From contig NC_027866.1 of NCBI RefSeq assembly GCF_000187245.1, positions 674,411 through 738,410 on the forward strand: a stretch of 64,000 nucleotides of DNA, read 5' to 3'. Within the stretch, counting starts at the first letter, position 1. The number at the start of each line of letters is the position of its first letter. Shown one piece after another: positions 8,990 to 17,927 of this stretch. The stretch is from Ogataea parapolymorpha DL-1 (lineage: Eukaryota > Ascomycota > Pichiomycetes > Pichiales > Pichiaceae). A program made the position numbers and the translations under genes. The notes beneath the pieces are model-generated. The model did no database searches, was not told the DNA's origin, and saw only the letters and a program-made list of their open reading frames with translations.

Positions 8990-10237
8990 TCAATTTGTCT
9001 TTTCCTTGCCGAGCTTTTTGTTTCCCGAATAGACAAACACCACCACGAAAACAAACCACCCCACCATGACCGCAAGAGCACTGCTCAGATACACCCACGA
9101 GTTGGTGATCTCCCAGGACCGCGGATACTCGTCATTGGCAAGATGGCGCACGGGAACGGTCACGCTCTCGTCGATGAAGCTGTATCCCTCGCGCTGGTAG
9201 AGCACCTTGTACGTGAACATGCCGTGTTGATCTGGGATCTGGAACGTGGTGCCGTAGATCTGCGACGAGTTTTCCACACGCTTAGGAGCAAGCGTGAGTC
9301 TATAGTATGGGTCTAGCATAACGAACTCCAGTTGAAGATCCTCGCAATCTGTGAATGGGGCCCATTTTTCGCCGTCCCACTCGGACACGCCGATCTCGAA
9401 GGTTGTTGTATCTTTGATTTTGTATCCGGAATCTCCATTTTCGTTGTAATGTGTCACTGACGTAGCCTTGATGAGTCCAGAAATCTGGAACGTCCAGTTT
9501 ATCAGGTCTGAAACGAGCTCCTCGTTGAAAGACTCGTCTTTGAAGCTAGCTGCTGAGCCGGTCCAGAAAACACGAGCGTTATTTAAGCCCTGCAGTCCGA
9601 CAAACAGGTAGCCCTGGGAGCCGGAGTGCCACGTCGAGTCGGCATTGACACGTCCCTCATCGACATTGAAGGTGTATGACGTGCGCGGAGCGCGCACAAC
9701 AGGCACCAGGAACTCGCTATTCGAGAGCAATGCGACAGACCCATCCTTATACAAAATAGGCTTTTCCGTGTGCAACACAACCTTGTTATGGATGTCTGGC
9801 ACCTCCAGTGTGTCGCCGTTGTGGTGGTCGATGTATCTGTAACCCTTTGGGCTTGGATAGATGCCCAATTCGTTCAGGAACAGCACGACTTCGGTCTGCA
9901 TGCCCGTATTGTCGGACACCACAAACACGTCTCCGCCGTCCTGGGTGAACCTGAGCAGCGTGTCGGTGTCAACTAGATCCTTGGCGGTCGTCGGCAGGAT
10001 CAGCAGGTTCTGGTACCGTCTGTAGCCGTTTCTGAACAGCTCGAGAGGCTCAGACTCAGGACCAACCAGTGCCAACTCAGGCTGCAGGTTTCTGCCCCTG
10101 AGCATCTCGAAGAGCTTCGAGTACTGCGACTCAAACTCCGGCAGTCTTGTGTCGTACACCACGAGCGTTCTGGAGTCTTCCAGGGCCGAGGACAGCGCCC
10201 AGGCCAAGGGGGTCAGAAGAAACAAGAGAAAAATCAT
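8990..10237 (-). CDS. WBP1: Oligosaccharyltransferase subunit Wbp1
   Basis: Essential non-catalytic subunit of the ER oligosaccharyltransferase that N-glycosylates nascent proteins (48-kDa subunit in animals). 415 residues. A signal peptide covers about 1-18. The lumenal domain opens with RTLVVYDTRLPEFESQYS, characteristic of the family. One membrane span (about 381-403) is followed by a short cytosolic tail ending KEKTN, a K-x-K-x-x ER retrieval signal like that of S. cerevisiae Wbp1. Its start codon is only 29 bp from the start of the divergent small gene at 10267. Confidence 0.95.
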   Translation of the reverse strand: MIFLLFLLTPLAWALSSALEDSRTLVVYDTRLPEFESQYSKLFEMLRGRNLQPELALVGPESEPLELFRNGYRRYQNLLILPTTAKDLVDTDTLLRFTQDGGDVFVVSDNTGMQTEVVLFLNELGIYPSPKGYRYIDHHNGDTLEVPDIHNKVVLHTEKPILYKDGSVALLSNSEFLVPVVRAPRTSYTFNVDEGRVNADSTWHSGSQGYLFVGLQGLNNARVFWTGSAASFKDESFNEELVSDLINWTFQISGLIKATSVTHYNENGDSGYKIKDTTTFEIGVSEWDGEKWAPFTDCEDLQLEFVMLDPYYRLTLAPKRVENSSQIYGTTFQIPDQHGMFTYKVLYQREGYSFIDESVTVPVRHLANDEYPRSWEITNSWVYLSSALAVMVGWFVFVVVFVYSGNKKLGKEKTN

Positions 10238-10266
10238 GGACTAAAAAAAAAACGTGTTCGCGGTTT

Positions 10267-10536
10267 ATGACGTTAGAGAACGAGGAGTTTGCAGAAGCGT
10301 ACAAAAGACTGAACGAGGCCGAGGCGGCAGCGACGGTAGGTAGCAGGCATGTCAATGGCTAACTTTAGCATTTGGAGAAACTGCTGGATGCGATCGAAAG
10401 CAGGATGGACGATCTGGATAAAAGCGGCGAGTCGCAGACGACAGACACCGCACAGCCGGAGGCTGTGCACCCTGACGTTGGCAACGGCCAGCAGCCAAAC
10501 ACAGACAAACCTGAGACAAATAACGGAGGCATTTAA
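10267..10536 (+). CDS. Small coiled-coil protein of unknown function (two exons)
   Basis: I do not recognise this gene. Exon 1 (10267-10335) and exon 2 (10369-10536) join across a 33-nt intron to give 78 residues. The first 45 residues form a heptad-like amphipathic helix (FAEAYKRLNEAEAAATHLEK continuing into LLDAIESRMDDL). The rest is hydrophilic and rich in Gln, Thr, Asn and Pro. Without splicing, exon 1 reads into a stop after about 8 further codons. The coiled-coil architecture resembles small subunits of multi-protein complexes such as BLOC-1 or DASH, but this is only an analogy. The intron has the same donor, branch site and spacing as the other introns in the window, which supports the gene being real. 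It is divergent from WBP1 with a 29-bp gap. Confidence 0.65.
10336..10368 (+). other. 33-nt intron of the small coiled-coil gene
   Basis: GTAGGT donor, CTAAC branch site, TTTAG acceptor ending at 10368. It joins an Ala-Thr codon pair to His-Leu-Glu-Lys in phase 0. Confidence 0.7.
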
Positions 10537-10615
10537 TTGCAATTAATTCCGGACATTTGCTACGCATACTAAATTCCAATTCGTAATTCGTAATTTATTC
10601 ATTTTTCTACGTGTC

Positions 10616-11512
10616 ATGCCAATCGAAGCAAGCGACGACAAAGTGGAGCTCATTTCCCCGGAAAACCCAAACACCAAGGTGTCTGTGCTGCTCTACGGAG
10701 CCACCATCACGTCCTGGACCATTGAGGGCGTCGAGCAGCTGTGGCTGTCATCGGCGGCCAAGCTGGACGGGTCCAGGCCGGTCAGAGGCGGCATCCCGCT
10801 GGTGTTCCCCGTGTTCGGCAAGAGCAGCGCGCCAGGGTTCGACCAGCTGCCGCAGCACGGCTTTGCCCGAAACTCCACCTGGGAGTTCCTGGGCCAGACA
10901 AAAGAAAACCCGCCAACCGTGCAGTTTGGTCTCGGTCCCGAACAGGCCAACAAGGAGGTGTACTCCAAGTGGGACAACGGCGACAACGACTTCACGCTGC
11001 TGCTGACGATCGAGCTCCAGCCAGACGCGCTCATCACAACGATCGAGGTGGCCAATTCGGACTCCAAGCCGTGGAAATTCAATTGGCTGTTTCACACATA
11101 CCTGGCCGTCGACGACATTGACGACACTTTGGTGAACAACTTGCCGGGCGAGACATGCTACGACCAGCTGCTGGCTGAGACGTACGAGGAAAAGGCGCCG
11201 GCCATCGATTTTAACGGCGAGCTCGACAGAATCTATCAAAACGTCTCGTGCGAGAAGCTATTGCAGGTGATCGAGCTGGGCAAGGTGGTCCACAACGTGG
11301 AGAGAAGAAACTTGCCCGACGTGGTGGTGTGGAACCCATGGGCCAATAAGGCCGCCGGCATGGCCGACTTCGAGCCAAAGGACGGCTTCCACAAGATGGT
11401 GTGCATCGAGCCTGGTCACGTGCACGACTTCGTCACGCTGGAGCCGGGCGAGTCCTGGACCGGGTCGCAGATCATCCGAAAGGGCGACGCGATCAAGCTC
11501 CAGGCTATATAA
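10616..11512 (+). CDS. Glucose-6-phosphate 1-epimerase (YMR099C family)
   Basis: Interconverts alpha and beta anomers of hexose-6-phosphates in the cytosol. 298 residues, against 297 in S. cerevisiae YMR099C. The aldose-1-epimerase-like fold is indicated by VSVLLYGATITSW near the N-terminus, then RGGIPLVFPVFG, with LPQHGFARNSTWEF carrying a conserved His-Gly-Phe-Ala-Arg sugar/phosphate-binding motif. A C-terminal Glu-Pro-Gly-His segment (CIEPGHVHDFVTLEPGESWTG, 21 residues, 11402-11464) contains family-typical catalytic-region residues. Its stop codon is separated from that of convergent INP51 by one base pair. Confidence 0.9.
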   Translation: MPIEASDDKVELISPENPNTKVSVLLYGATITSWTIEGVEQLWLSSAAKLDGSRPVRGGIPLVFPVFGKSSAPGFDQLPQHGFARNSTWEFLGQTKENPPTVQFGLGPEQANKEVYSKWDNGDNDFTLLLTIELQPDALITTIEVANSDSKPWKFNWLFHTYLAVDDIDDTLVNNLPGETCYDQLLAETYEEKAPAIDFNGELDRIYQNVSCEKLLQVIELGKVVHNVERRNLPDVVVWNPWANKAAGMADFEPKDGFHKMVCIEPGHVHDFVTLEPGESWTGSQIIRKGDAIKLQAI

Positions 11513-11513
11513 G

Positions 11514-14405
11514 TCACTCCGAGTTCGGGCCAATCGATTCCACTGGTTTTTTCACAAACTCTTCCTCTGTAGTTTTCGTAAACGGATTAGGGGGCAGCTT
11601 GGGGTTGATGACGTACCTGCCGCTATCGACCTCTGGGAAGCTCACCTTGATCTTGCCCGACGTGCCACCGGGGATCCACCATTTGGCCCCCGTCGTCTTG
11701 CCCGACGGAGCAGGCAGGCCGTGTGTGAGCAAGAAAGTCGACTCGTTGATGTTCTGCGCCAGAACCAGCGAGTTCACCCCCACTAGCTCCACCTTGCGCG
11801 TTTCGTACAGCTGTTTCTCGATCTCCGACATGATCTTTTGGTCCGCAATGTCCAGCTTGGCGTGGAACACGCCGTACACCGGCTTGTGGTCGCTGAACTT
11901 GATCTCCTGTGCACAGCCGTATTCCAGCTGGCGCAGCACAACGTTCTTGCTCCGTGCAAGACTCAGGATCCGGTCCGTCCACGCAGGCACTCTTTGTTTG
12001 TCGGAAGTGTCGTAGACATCTGTGCCGCGGTCAAACTTGTACGTTGGCGGGAAATTGATGGCCATCTCGTTGAAATATGGGAAAGACTCGCCCGTGGCCA
12101 TCTGCTTGTTGAGCTGGTCGTACTCAAACAGCGGCGAGAAACTGACCTCGTCCAGATGCGTGCGCACCTGCTCGTTGGGGAGGTCAATCCGGAAGTTGAA
12201 GTCACCGACCCAGAAAACACAGTCAAAGTCCCGGATGCTCTTGTTGTGTCTGAACCGCAGCCCGTTGGCAATGGCCTTATAGTTTTGATGTCGCTCATCC
12301 ACGTTGTGGTGTCCGGCGGCCAGATGCGACGCAATGAAACACAGCCGGATCGACGACGAGTAGTCGAACGCAATGGCTATGCCGCCCTTGTTGGCCGAAA
12401 TACCCCGGAACCCGGTTTTTTTGAAACTGGTCTCGACGTTGCTGATGTACTCGAAAATTTTCTCCTGGACAAACACCAAGCTCAAAATCCCGCCCAGCTG
12501 CTCGCTTTTGAGCAGGGTGTAGCCGATGCCCTCCTTGAACCAGTTGAGCGTCTCCTTGATTTTTTTCTCCCAGAATATCTTGGTGGATGCATCAATGTTC
12601 AGCATCTTGCCAGGACTCAGCTCCACCACCTCCTCGAGCCCGACTGCTATGATATCATACTCCTGGTATTTTTCAGGGACAGGGAAGAACCAGCTCGTAA
12701 GGTCGCCGTCGTATTTGATCGCGTTAACGTTGAACGTGCCTGTCCAGAGACTGAGTTCTTTGGTCATTGTGAACTCCTCTGCCCGTTTCTGAAGCTCGGC
12801 CACCACGTAATCGTGGATCGGGTCGTACAATTCAACTTCCACCTGCGAGTCGCGCAGGCCTAGCAGCTTGTCGAACTGGTTCTGCTTGCTGAACGTCACA
12901 GACGACGGCGAAGAGACGTATTTCTTGGACTTTTCTGCCACCTTGCCTACAAAACCACCGCTCTTGGTCTTGGTCTTGCTCGAGGTGTACCCTTCCACCA
13001 TTCTTTCCAAACAAGCTCCGTTTTCTGTCCACAAGAACTGGTGCTTGGCCCAGAACTCGGAGCCCGGAGTAAAATTTAGAAATTTGAAAAAGTAATCGAG
13101 CACCTCGGCAGACACAGCAGCCATGATGGTGTTTGCCCGTTCGGTCGAGGCCAGTGTATTGACCAATAAAACACCAGACTGTCGTCCAATGTATGTGCGT
13201 GTTTCTATGTCAAAGCAGAAAGCCTCGTAGGTCTTGAGATGGTCCGAGATCTGCTGCATCAGCGGGGCCAGATAATGGTAGCTGGACTTGAAAATGAGCG
13301 AGCTCGGGATGTCTGCCTTGGTGTACGAAAGATGGTCGCCCCAATATGGCGACTGCTGCACCATTTTTGCATACCGACGGCTGAGTTCTGGCTGGTCGCC
13401 GCTTTTGGAGAGAGCGTCTATCACGTGCACTGCGCCGTGTTCGAGAATGAGCGTTTCAAAGTGTTTGGAAAACGCAACGTTCGACGCCTCCTCGGACCTG
13501 GGGAACTCGATTTTCGTCGAGACCAGCTGCGACTCGAGTTTCCACACGAGGGGAACGTTGCCGCTCAGCTGGACCAGCGCAAAACAGTAGTATTTGTTGG
13601 TAAGAATGATCTCTGTCTCGACAAAGTTCGGCACGTTGCCGTCGTCGTCGGCGCAGTACGGCCCAAACATGGGCGCACCTTTGAGACAGCTCTGTTTCGA
13701 GATGATCGTGAGGAGCCCTTCGTTCTCGTTGACGGTCACAGTCTGCGCAAAACCACGGATTATCGATACCACGAACTGGCCCGCGTTAAATACTCGTCTT
13801 TCGTCCTTGCTGAGCCGATTGCGGAACAATTGCAGCTGGCCAATCATGCTGCGGTTCCACGCAAAGCGGCCGTCGTAGTCGTCGACCAGATTGAACGACG
13901 AGACCGACCGTGCGCTGCGGACTCCTCGTTCTTGGAACCGCGACACTATGTCGAAGCAGGGCGAGTAGTAAAACGTTCCTGTGGCCAGCAGGCGGATAAT
14001 TGAGTGCACAGGGATCTCAGGGAAGTCCTCATGTGTTTTGATTCGCCCGTCAAACAGCGCATAGTCATACGAATCGCTGTTCAGACATACAAACGTTGTG
14101 GCTGTGATTTTGTAAATGCGCTCGTTGATGCGCACCGACCCAACTTCCGATCGGCCGGTCACAAACCCGACAAACACCAGACCCTTCATGTACACGATTC
14201 CCAACACTGCGTGGATCTCGGATCCGCCGAGTCCCTTGAGCTCCACGTACTTGTGCAATGGAACGAGCTGCTCGGGCACAAATTCGATCACACACTTGGG
14301 CTTGCTCTCCTTGGACACCTGGCCGTGCATCTCTCGCAACAGCAGCGCGAATCCATCCGACACAATGGCCACCGACCGTGGGCTCTTGTTCAGATATACC
14401 CTCAT
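11514..14405 (-). CDS. INP51: Inositol polyphosphate 5-phosphatase, Inp51-like synaptojanin
   Basis: Removes the 5-phosphate from PI(4,5)P2 at the plasma membrane and endocytic sites. 963 residues. The N-terminal Sac1 domain (about 1-450) lacks the catalytic C-x5-R-[ST] motif: the region at about 408-425 reads QSGVLLVNTLASTERANT where active Sac1 domains have a Cys-x5-Arg loop. This loss is also reported for S. cerevisiae Inp51 and favours that name over INP52/INP53. The 5-phosphatase domain (about 551-850) keeps its signatures WVGDFNFR (732-739) and PAWTDRIL (807-814). The short tail contains Pro and Asn-Pro-Phe (NPFTK), a possible EH-domain binding motif (Inp51 is known to bind Irs4/Tax4). 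Confidence 0.9.
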   Translation of the reverse strand: MRVYLNKSPRSVAIVSDGFALLLREMHGQVSKESKPKCVIEFVPEQLVPLHKYVELKGLGGSEIHAVLGIVYMKGLVFVGFVTGRSEVGSVRINERIYKITATTFVCLNSDSYDYALFDGRIKTHEDFPEIPVHSIIRLLATGTFYYSPCFDIVSRFQERGVRSARSVSSFNLVDDYDGRFAWNRSMIGQLQLFRNRLSKDERRVFNAGQFVVSIIRGFAQTVTVNENEGLLTIISKQSCLKGAPMFGPYCADDDGNVPNFVETEIILTNKYYCFALVQLSGNVPLVWKLESQLVSTKIEFPRSEEASNVAFSKHFETLILEHGAVHVIDALSKSGDQPELSRRYAKMVQQSPYWGDHLSYTKADIPSSLIFKSSYHYLAPLMQQISDHLKTYEAFCFDIETRTYIGRQSGVLLVNTLASTERANTIMAAVSAEVLDYFFKFLNFTPGSEFWAKHQFLWTENGACLERMVEGYTSSKTKTKSGGFVGKVAEKSKKYVSSPSSVTFSKQNQFDKLLGLRDSQVEVELYDPIHDYVVAELQKRAEEFTMTKELSLWTGTFNVNAIKYDGDLTSWFFPVPEKYQEYDIIAVGLEEVVELSPGKMLNIDASTKIFWEKKIKETLNWFKEGIGYTLLKSEQLGGILSLVFVQEKIFEYISNVETSFKKTGFRGISANKGGIAIAFDYSSSIRLCFIASHLAAGHHNVDERHQNYKAIANGLRFRHNKSIRDFDCVFWVGDFNFRIDLPNEQVRTHLDEVSFSPLFEYDQLNKQMATGESFPYFNEMAINFPPTYKFDRGTDVYDTSDKQRVPAWTDRILSLARSKNVVLRQLEYGCAQEIKFSDHKPVYGVFHAKLDIADQKIMSEIEKQLYETRKVELVGVNSLVLAQNINESTFLLTHGLPAPSGKTTGAKWWIPGGTSGKIKVSFPEVDSGRYVINPKLPPNPFTKTTEEEFVKKPVESIGPNSE

Positions 14406-14455
14406 GGCAGAATAGATAAAATAAAATAAATAAAATAAATAAAATAAAATATTTC
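14406..14455. promoter_or_regulatory. 50-bp divergent promoter made of (A)nTAAA repeats
   Basis: Between the INP51 and ankyrin/BTB start codons, most of 14411-14450 is a run of TAAA/TAAAA units, a low-complexity A/T tract with strand asymmetry. Confidence 0.5.
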
Positions 14456-16021
14456 ATGGCTAATGTTTCGCAGGAATTTAGAGATCTGTGCCAGGCGTGC
14501 CGCAAGGGCGACGTCGAACTCGTCGACAAGTACATCGCGCAGGGCGTCAACGTAAGTGTTCTGGTACGCGGCCACTAACGCCAGATGAATCAATTGGACG
14601 AGTGGGACTACTCGCCGCTGATCCTGGCCTCTATCTGTGGCCACGAAAAAGTGGTAAGATTGCTGCTTGAAAAGGGCGCCATCGTCAACAGAGACACGTT
14701 CGAGGGCTCGCGGGCCATCTACGGTGCGCTCACAGACGCCATCCGCAGCCTGCTGCTTTCGTACGACATCACCAAGGCCGTCGACGTGACACAGCCGTTT
14801 GCCTCGCACATCTCTGCTCTGCTGCAAAGACCGCCCATTGCCACCGCGGACGTGCGAATTGGCGAGTTCCGACTGCATCGGTTCTTGCTTACGGTGATGT
14901 CGGCGTACTTTTCGCAGCCAAATGTGGACTTTGGCAGCACCAACGGACAGGTACTTCGGTTCCTGTTTGAGTACATATATCTGGTGCCGTCGCTGGATCT
15001 GAAGGGCGTCGACGTCGACGAGCTGCGTCGCGTCGCGGACCAGACAGGCCTCACGTACATGCGCGTAGCCGTGGACATGATTCTGGCCCAGAAATCCGCC
15101 GCAGACATCAACAAAACCAAAAATACTGTGCAGCACACCATGTACGAGACGGCGCGGCAAAAGCTAAAAATTCTGGTCGACGGGATTGTCTCCAACAAGA
15201 TTGCCAAAGACACAGAGCTCACGGCGGCCGAGAAACGTGCGCTTGTAGCCCCGTGGCACGCAGACCTGATTTTTCGCGCGCAAGCCGGGTCCAGGACCCT
15301 ACATTATGCGGTGCACAGAGCTATTTTTTCCAGGGCAGAGTACTACCTCACGCTGTTTGCGTCCGGATTCCACGATACCGCTGTTTTTGGCGAGCTCGAA
15401 CAGGACGGCGTGGTCGATCTGGACCGTCTTTATGCCGAGGCAGACGCGATCCCGGTGATTTCTCTGCCGTCGTCGGACATGCTGGAGATCTCCGAAGAAA
15501 CAGTGGAAATTTTGCTGAAACATTTATATTTTGACGAGGCAGACGTGCCGCCGCAGTTTGCAATGGAGACGCTCGTGATTGCCGACGCGCTGTTCATCGA
15601 CCGGCTCAAGACGATCGCCGCAATCAGTCTGTCGTCGATCGAGGACTTCTCGACGGTGTCGATCTCCGTCTACGACGTGCTGCGCGCGGCGTGGGAGTTC
15701 AAGGTGCACCGTCTGGAAGACCGCGTGGCCTACTTAATAGCACAGGACCTGGACGCTTTCTGTGCGGACCCGCAGTTCCGCGACATCATCCTGGAATCGT
15801 CGCGACGGATCAGCGAGCGGCAGGAGTTCGACACGATCGAGCTGATCGACGATATTCGGTTCTACCTGGCGAAAAAACATGCCATCGACCAGGACGGCGG
15901 GACGCTGAACCCGACGATGGCACGCGTCGAAAACGACGAATACCTGGAGCGCGTGCGGCAGTACGAGCAGGACATTATGGCGGTGGACGGCATATTAGAG
16001 GAGCTGGGGCTGAACGCATAG
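14456..16021 (+). CDS. Ankyrin-BTB/POZ domain protein (YIL001W-like, two exons)
   Basis: Protein of unknown biochemical role with ankyrin repeats and BTB domains, possibly a cullin-3-type adaptor. Exon 1 (14456-14551, 32 codons) and exon 2 (14585-16021) flank a 33-nt intron, for 510 residues in total against 513 in S. cerevisiae YIL001W. The ankyrin part (about 8-75) shows CRKGDVELVDKYIAQGVN and SPLILASICGHEKVVRLLLE, typical ankyrin helices split by the intron. A first BTB-like region follows at about 115-215 and a second at about 270-390. The C-terminus is helical. Without exon 1 the first ankyrin repeat would be lost, which supports the splice model. Confidence 0.85.
14552..14584 (+). other. 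33-nt intron of the ankyrin/BTB gene
   Basis: GTAAGT donor, CTAAC branch site, GCCAG acceptor ending at 14584. Phase 0; it divides the first ankyrin repeat. Confidence 0.85.
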
Positions 16022-16042
16022 TTACTAAATACATTTATTAGT

Positions 16043-16774
16043 CTAGTTCTTTCTGGTAGTTCTGCGCTTGGTCTTGAGATGGGTCTCTGGCAGCCACGAC
16101 TCGTCGACCTTAGCAGGAGCCGTCTTGGATGGTTTGGCAGCCGGCAGTTTCTGTTTTCTGGCGTCCTTCTTGACGGTGCCAAAGTAGCTGGCGCCAAAGA
16201 GCGTGTACAGGAAGTACACAATGCCTCCGACCGAGGCGGCCAGGATGACCTCCAAAACTAGCAACTTGGGGTTGAAAATGGAGATCTTAGGGTCGTCGAC
16301 CTGGATGAGCTGGTTTCTCGAACCAAGCATCATGATTTGCTCCTTGAACACAACATAAATCGACGGAACAACCAGGTACGAGTCTGGGTTTAGGTCAATG
16401 CCGATCTTCTGCGAGAACGACACAACCTCCTGGCTGCCCACCGACAATGGCCCAATGTTGGTTGCGGTGATGTTGTACAGCGTGTCACCGGTGACAGGCG
16501 AGATCAACTTGCCCCCCACACCCAGGATCGTGCACTCGTCCTCCTCTCCATTATAGAACTGGTAGTCGATCGTGATGGTCTCTCCATTTTCCACGGCGAT
16601 GAGCTCGGTAGGCGAGGTTTGCTTGTCCTTGATAAGATACTCGACTCTCAAATCAAAAGGTTTTTCTTCGGTGGGCTTGAAGTCGCCCTTGGCGATCTCC
16701 GGCTTTGCGGCAGGCTCTGCGGCGGCTCCTGAGACGGCAACGGCTAGGGACACGAGTAATGACAGCAGCTTCAT
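16043..16774 (-). CDS. IRC22: Irc22 family ER membrane protein (TRAP-alpha-like)
   Basis: ER-type single-pass membrane protein resembling the translocon-associated protein alpha subunit; the precise role in yeast is unsettled. 243 residues. A signal peptide covers about 1-19 (cleavage near SGAAAEPA). The lumenal beta-rich domain contains ENGETITIDYQFYNGEEDEC and a potential N-glycosylation site in LYNITATN. One membrane span lies at about 172-194. The short, strongly basic cytosolic tail ends KTKRRTTRKN. It converges with the ankyrin/BTB gene (21 bp) and is divergent from NAS2 (94 bp). Confidence 0.85.
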   Translation of the reverse strand: MKLLSLLVSLAVAVSGAAAEPAAKPEIAKGDFKPTEEKPFDLRVEYLIKDKQTSPTELIAVENGETITIDYQFYNGEEDECTILGVGGKLISPVTGDTLYNITATNIGPLSVGSQEVVSFSQKIGIDLNPDSYLVVPSIYVVFKEQIMMLGSRNQLIQVDDPKISIFNPKLLVLEVILAASVGGIVYFLYTLFGASYFGTVKKDARKQKLPAAKPSKTAPAKVDESWLPETHLKTKRRTTRKN

Positions 16775-16868
16775 AATTTGACGGGCGTGTTTTTTTTTCG
16801 TCGAGAAAATTCAAATTGCACAAATATTCGTAAATCGTCCTCTATTTTTTTGCGTCGATCTTTGTGCC

Positions 16869-17480
16869 ATGTCCTTCGAACACGCCATGAGCGTCCTCAA
16901 TTTGGACGTCGTGCCGTCCACCGAGCCCGACGCGCTCGCCAGCATGGACCTTGCCCAGCTCGCCAGTCTGCGTTCCCGTATTGAGGCCCAGATCGACACC
17001 CTCCATGCCCGTCTATATGCCCAGAACGCAGACATGGACACCCCACTGGTCTCCGACGACGGCTTCCCCCGCTCAGACATCGACGTCGTGCAGATCCGGC
17101 TCCTCCGCACGCAGATCATCCGCCTCCGCAACGACTGGCGTCTCGTTTCCGACGCCCTCCAGCCCAAATTGGCCCAGTCGTTCAGCCGTGCGACCACGGT
17201 CTCCCGGCCATCCAGCATCCCGTTCGCGTCGGTCGCATTTGTCGCACAGGACAGCCCGGCACATACGGCCGGCCTGCGCCCTGGCGACCTGCTGCTATCA
17301 TTTGGAAGAATTAACGCTACTAATCACAATAATCTAAAGGCATTAGTCGGGGCCGTCGCAGAAAACGTCCCTGTCGAAGTCGTTGTGCTCAGAAACAATA
17401 CCCCCACGCAACTTACACTGGTGCCCGCCAAATGGGCCGGCCAGGGCCTGCTGGGATGCAAGTTGGACGTGGTTTCGTGA
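16869..17480 (+). CDS. NAS2: 26S proteasome assembly chaperone Nas2 (PSMD9/p27)
   Basis: Helps assemble the proteasome base by binding the C-terminus of Rpt5. 203 residues, near the usual 220. The N-terminal helical domain contains FPRSDIDVVQIRLLRTQI, which matches the Nas2 N-terminal signature. The C-terminal PDZ domain (about 115-200) contains SPAHTAGLRPGDLLLSFGRI, the carboxylate-binding region. Codon use is noticeably C-rich at third positions compared with genes at the other end of the window. It converges with URM1, with 6 bp between the stop codons. Confidence 0.93.
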   Translation: MSFEHAMSVLNLDVVPSTEPDALASMDLAQLASLRSRIEAQIDTLHARLYAQNADMDTPLVSDDGFPRSDIDVVQIRLLRTQIIRLRNDWRLVSDALQPKLAQSFSRATTVSRPSSIPFASVAFVAQDSPAHTAGLRPGDLLLSFGRINATNHNNLKALVGAVAENVPVEVVVLRNNTPTQLTLVPAKWAGQGLLGCKLDVVS

Positions 17481-17486
17481 GCTCAT

Positions 17487-17824
17487 TCACCCCCCGTGCA
17501 ACGTACTGGTGAATGCAATCACGTCCCCGTCCTGAAGCACATACTCGTCTTCGCCCTCCAGCTCCCAGTCTGTGTCGTTGATCAGCACCAAAATGCCCGG
17601 CCGGATCGTGCCGTCCTCCACAAACACATCGAAATCTTTCTTATCCACCAACAGTGTCTCGGTGATATGGTACATCAGGTCCTTGACGGTGGGAGGCTCC
17701 TGTGCAGCCACCGTGCACTCGCTCTTGCGAACTCCCCCGAAAATGACGTCGAGCCCGCCCCTGGAGTTAGAACGCCTCCGCTTGCTACTTACAGGAACTC
17801 GCACTTGACCGTGACAGAGTGCAT
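17487..17824 (-). CDS. URM1: Ubiquitin-related modifier Urm1 (two exons)
   Basis: Sulfur carrier for thiolation of U34 in cytosolic tRNAs and a protein modifier. Exon 1 (17824-17793) and exon 2 (17760-17487) join across a 32-nt intron to give 101 residues, against 99 in S. cerevisiae. The spliced start reads MHSVTVKCEFLGGLDVIF, which restores the first beta strand of the fold. The protein ends in the required Gly-Gly (STLHGG), which is adenylated and thiocarboxylated by Uba4. Without the splice, the frame upstream of exon 2 has no homology to the family. It shares a 103-bp promoter with divergent LEU4. Confidence 0.95.
17761..17792 (-). other. 32-nt intron of URM1
   Basis: GTAAGT donor at 17792-17787, CTAAC branch site, TCCAG acceptor ending at 17761. 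Phase 2; it splits the Leu codon of Phe-Leu-Gly-Gly. Confidence 0.9.
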
Positions 17825-17910
17825 CTAAGTCTGAAAGAAATTTTACTAGTGCACGGATGTTTCCCCCACACAACACAAAAGCGTCATACTGAACAAAAAT
17901 ATTTCATTCT

Positions 17911-17917
17911 TGACTCA
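17911..17917 (+). promoter_or_regulatory. Gcn4-type site TGACTCA upstream of LEU4
   Basis: A perfect TGACTCA lies 10 bp before the LEU4 ATG at 17928. Gcn4 control of leucine biosynthesis is well known in S. cerevisiae. The location, so close to the start codon, is unusual for an activator site. Confidence 0.5.
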
Positions 17918-17927
17918 TCTCTTTGCT

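Noticed and set aside
11838..12863. 341-codon plus-strand open frame across INP51
   Set aside because: Antisense to the conserved 5-phosphatase domain; no recognisable motif. GC-rich coding DNA commonly leaves such frames open.
17910..17927. TTG-initiated extension of LEU4
   Set aside because: Adds six codons over the Gcn4-type site with no presequence character; the ATG at 17928 matches a known start.
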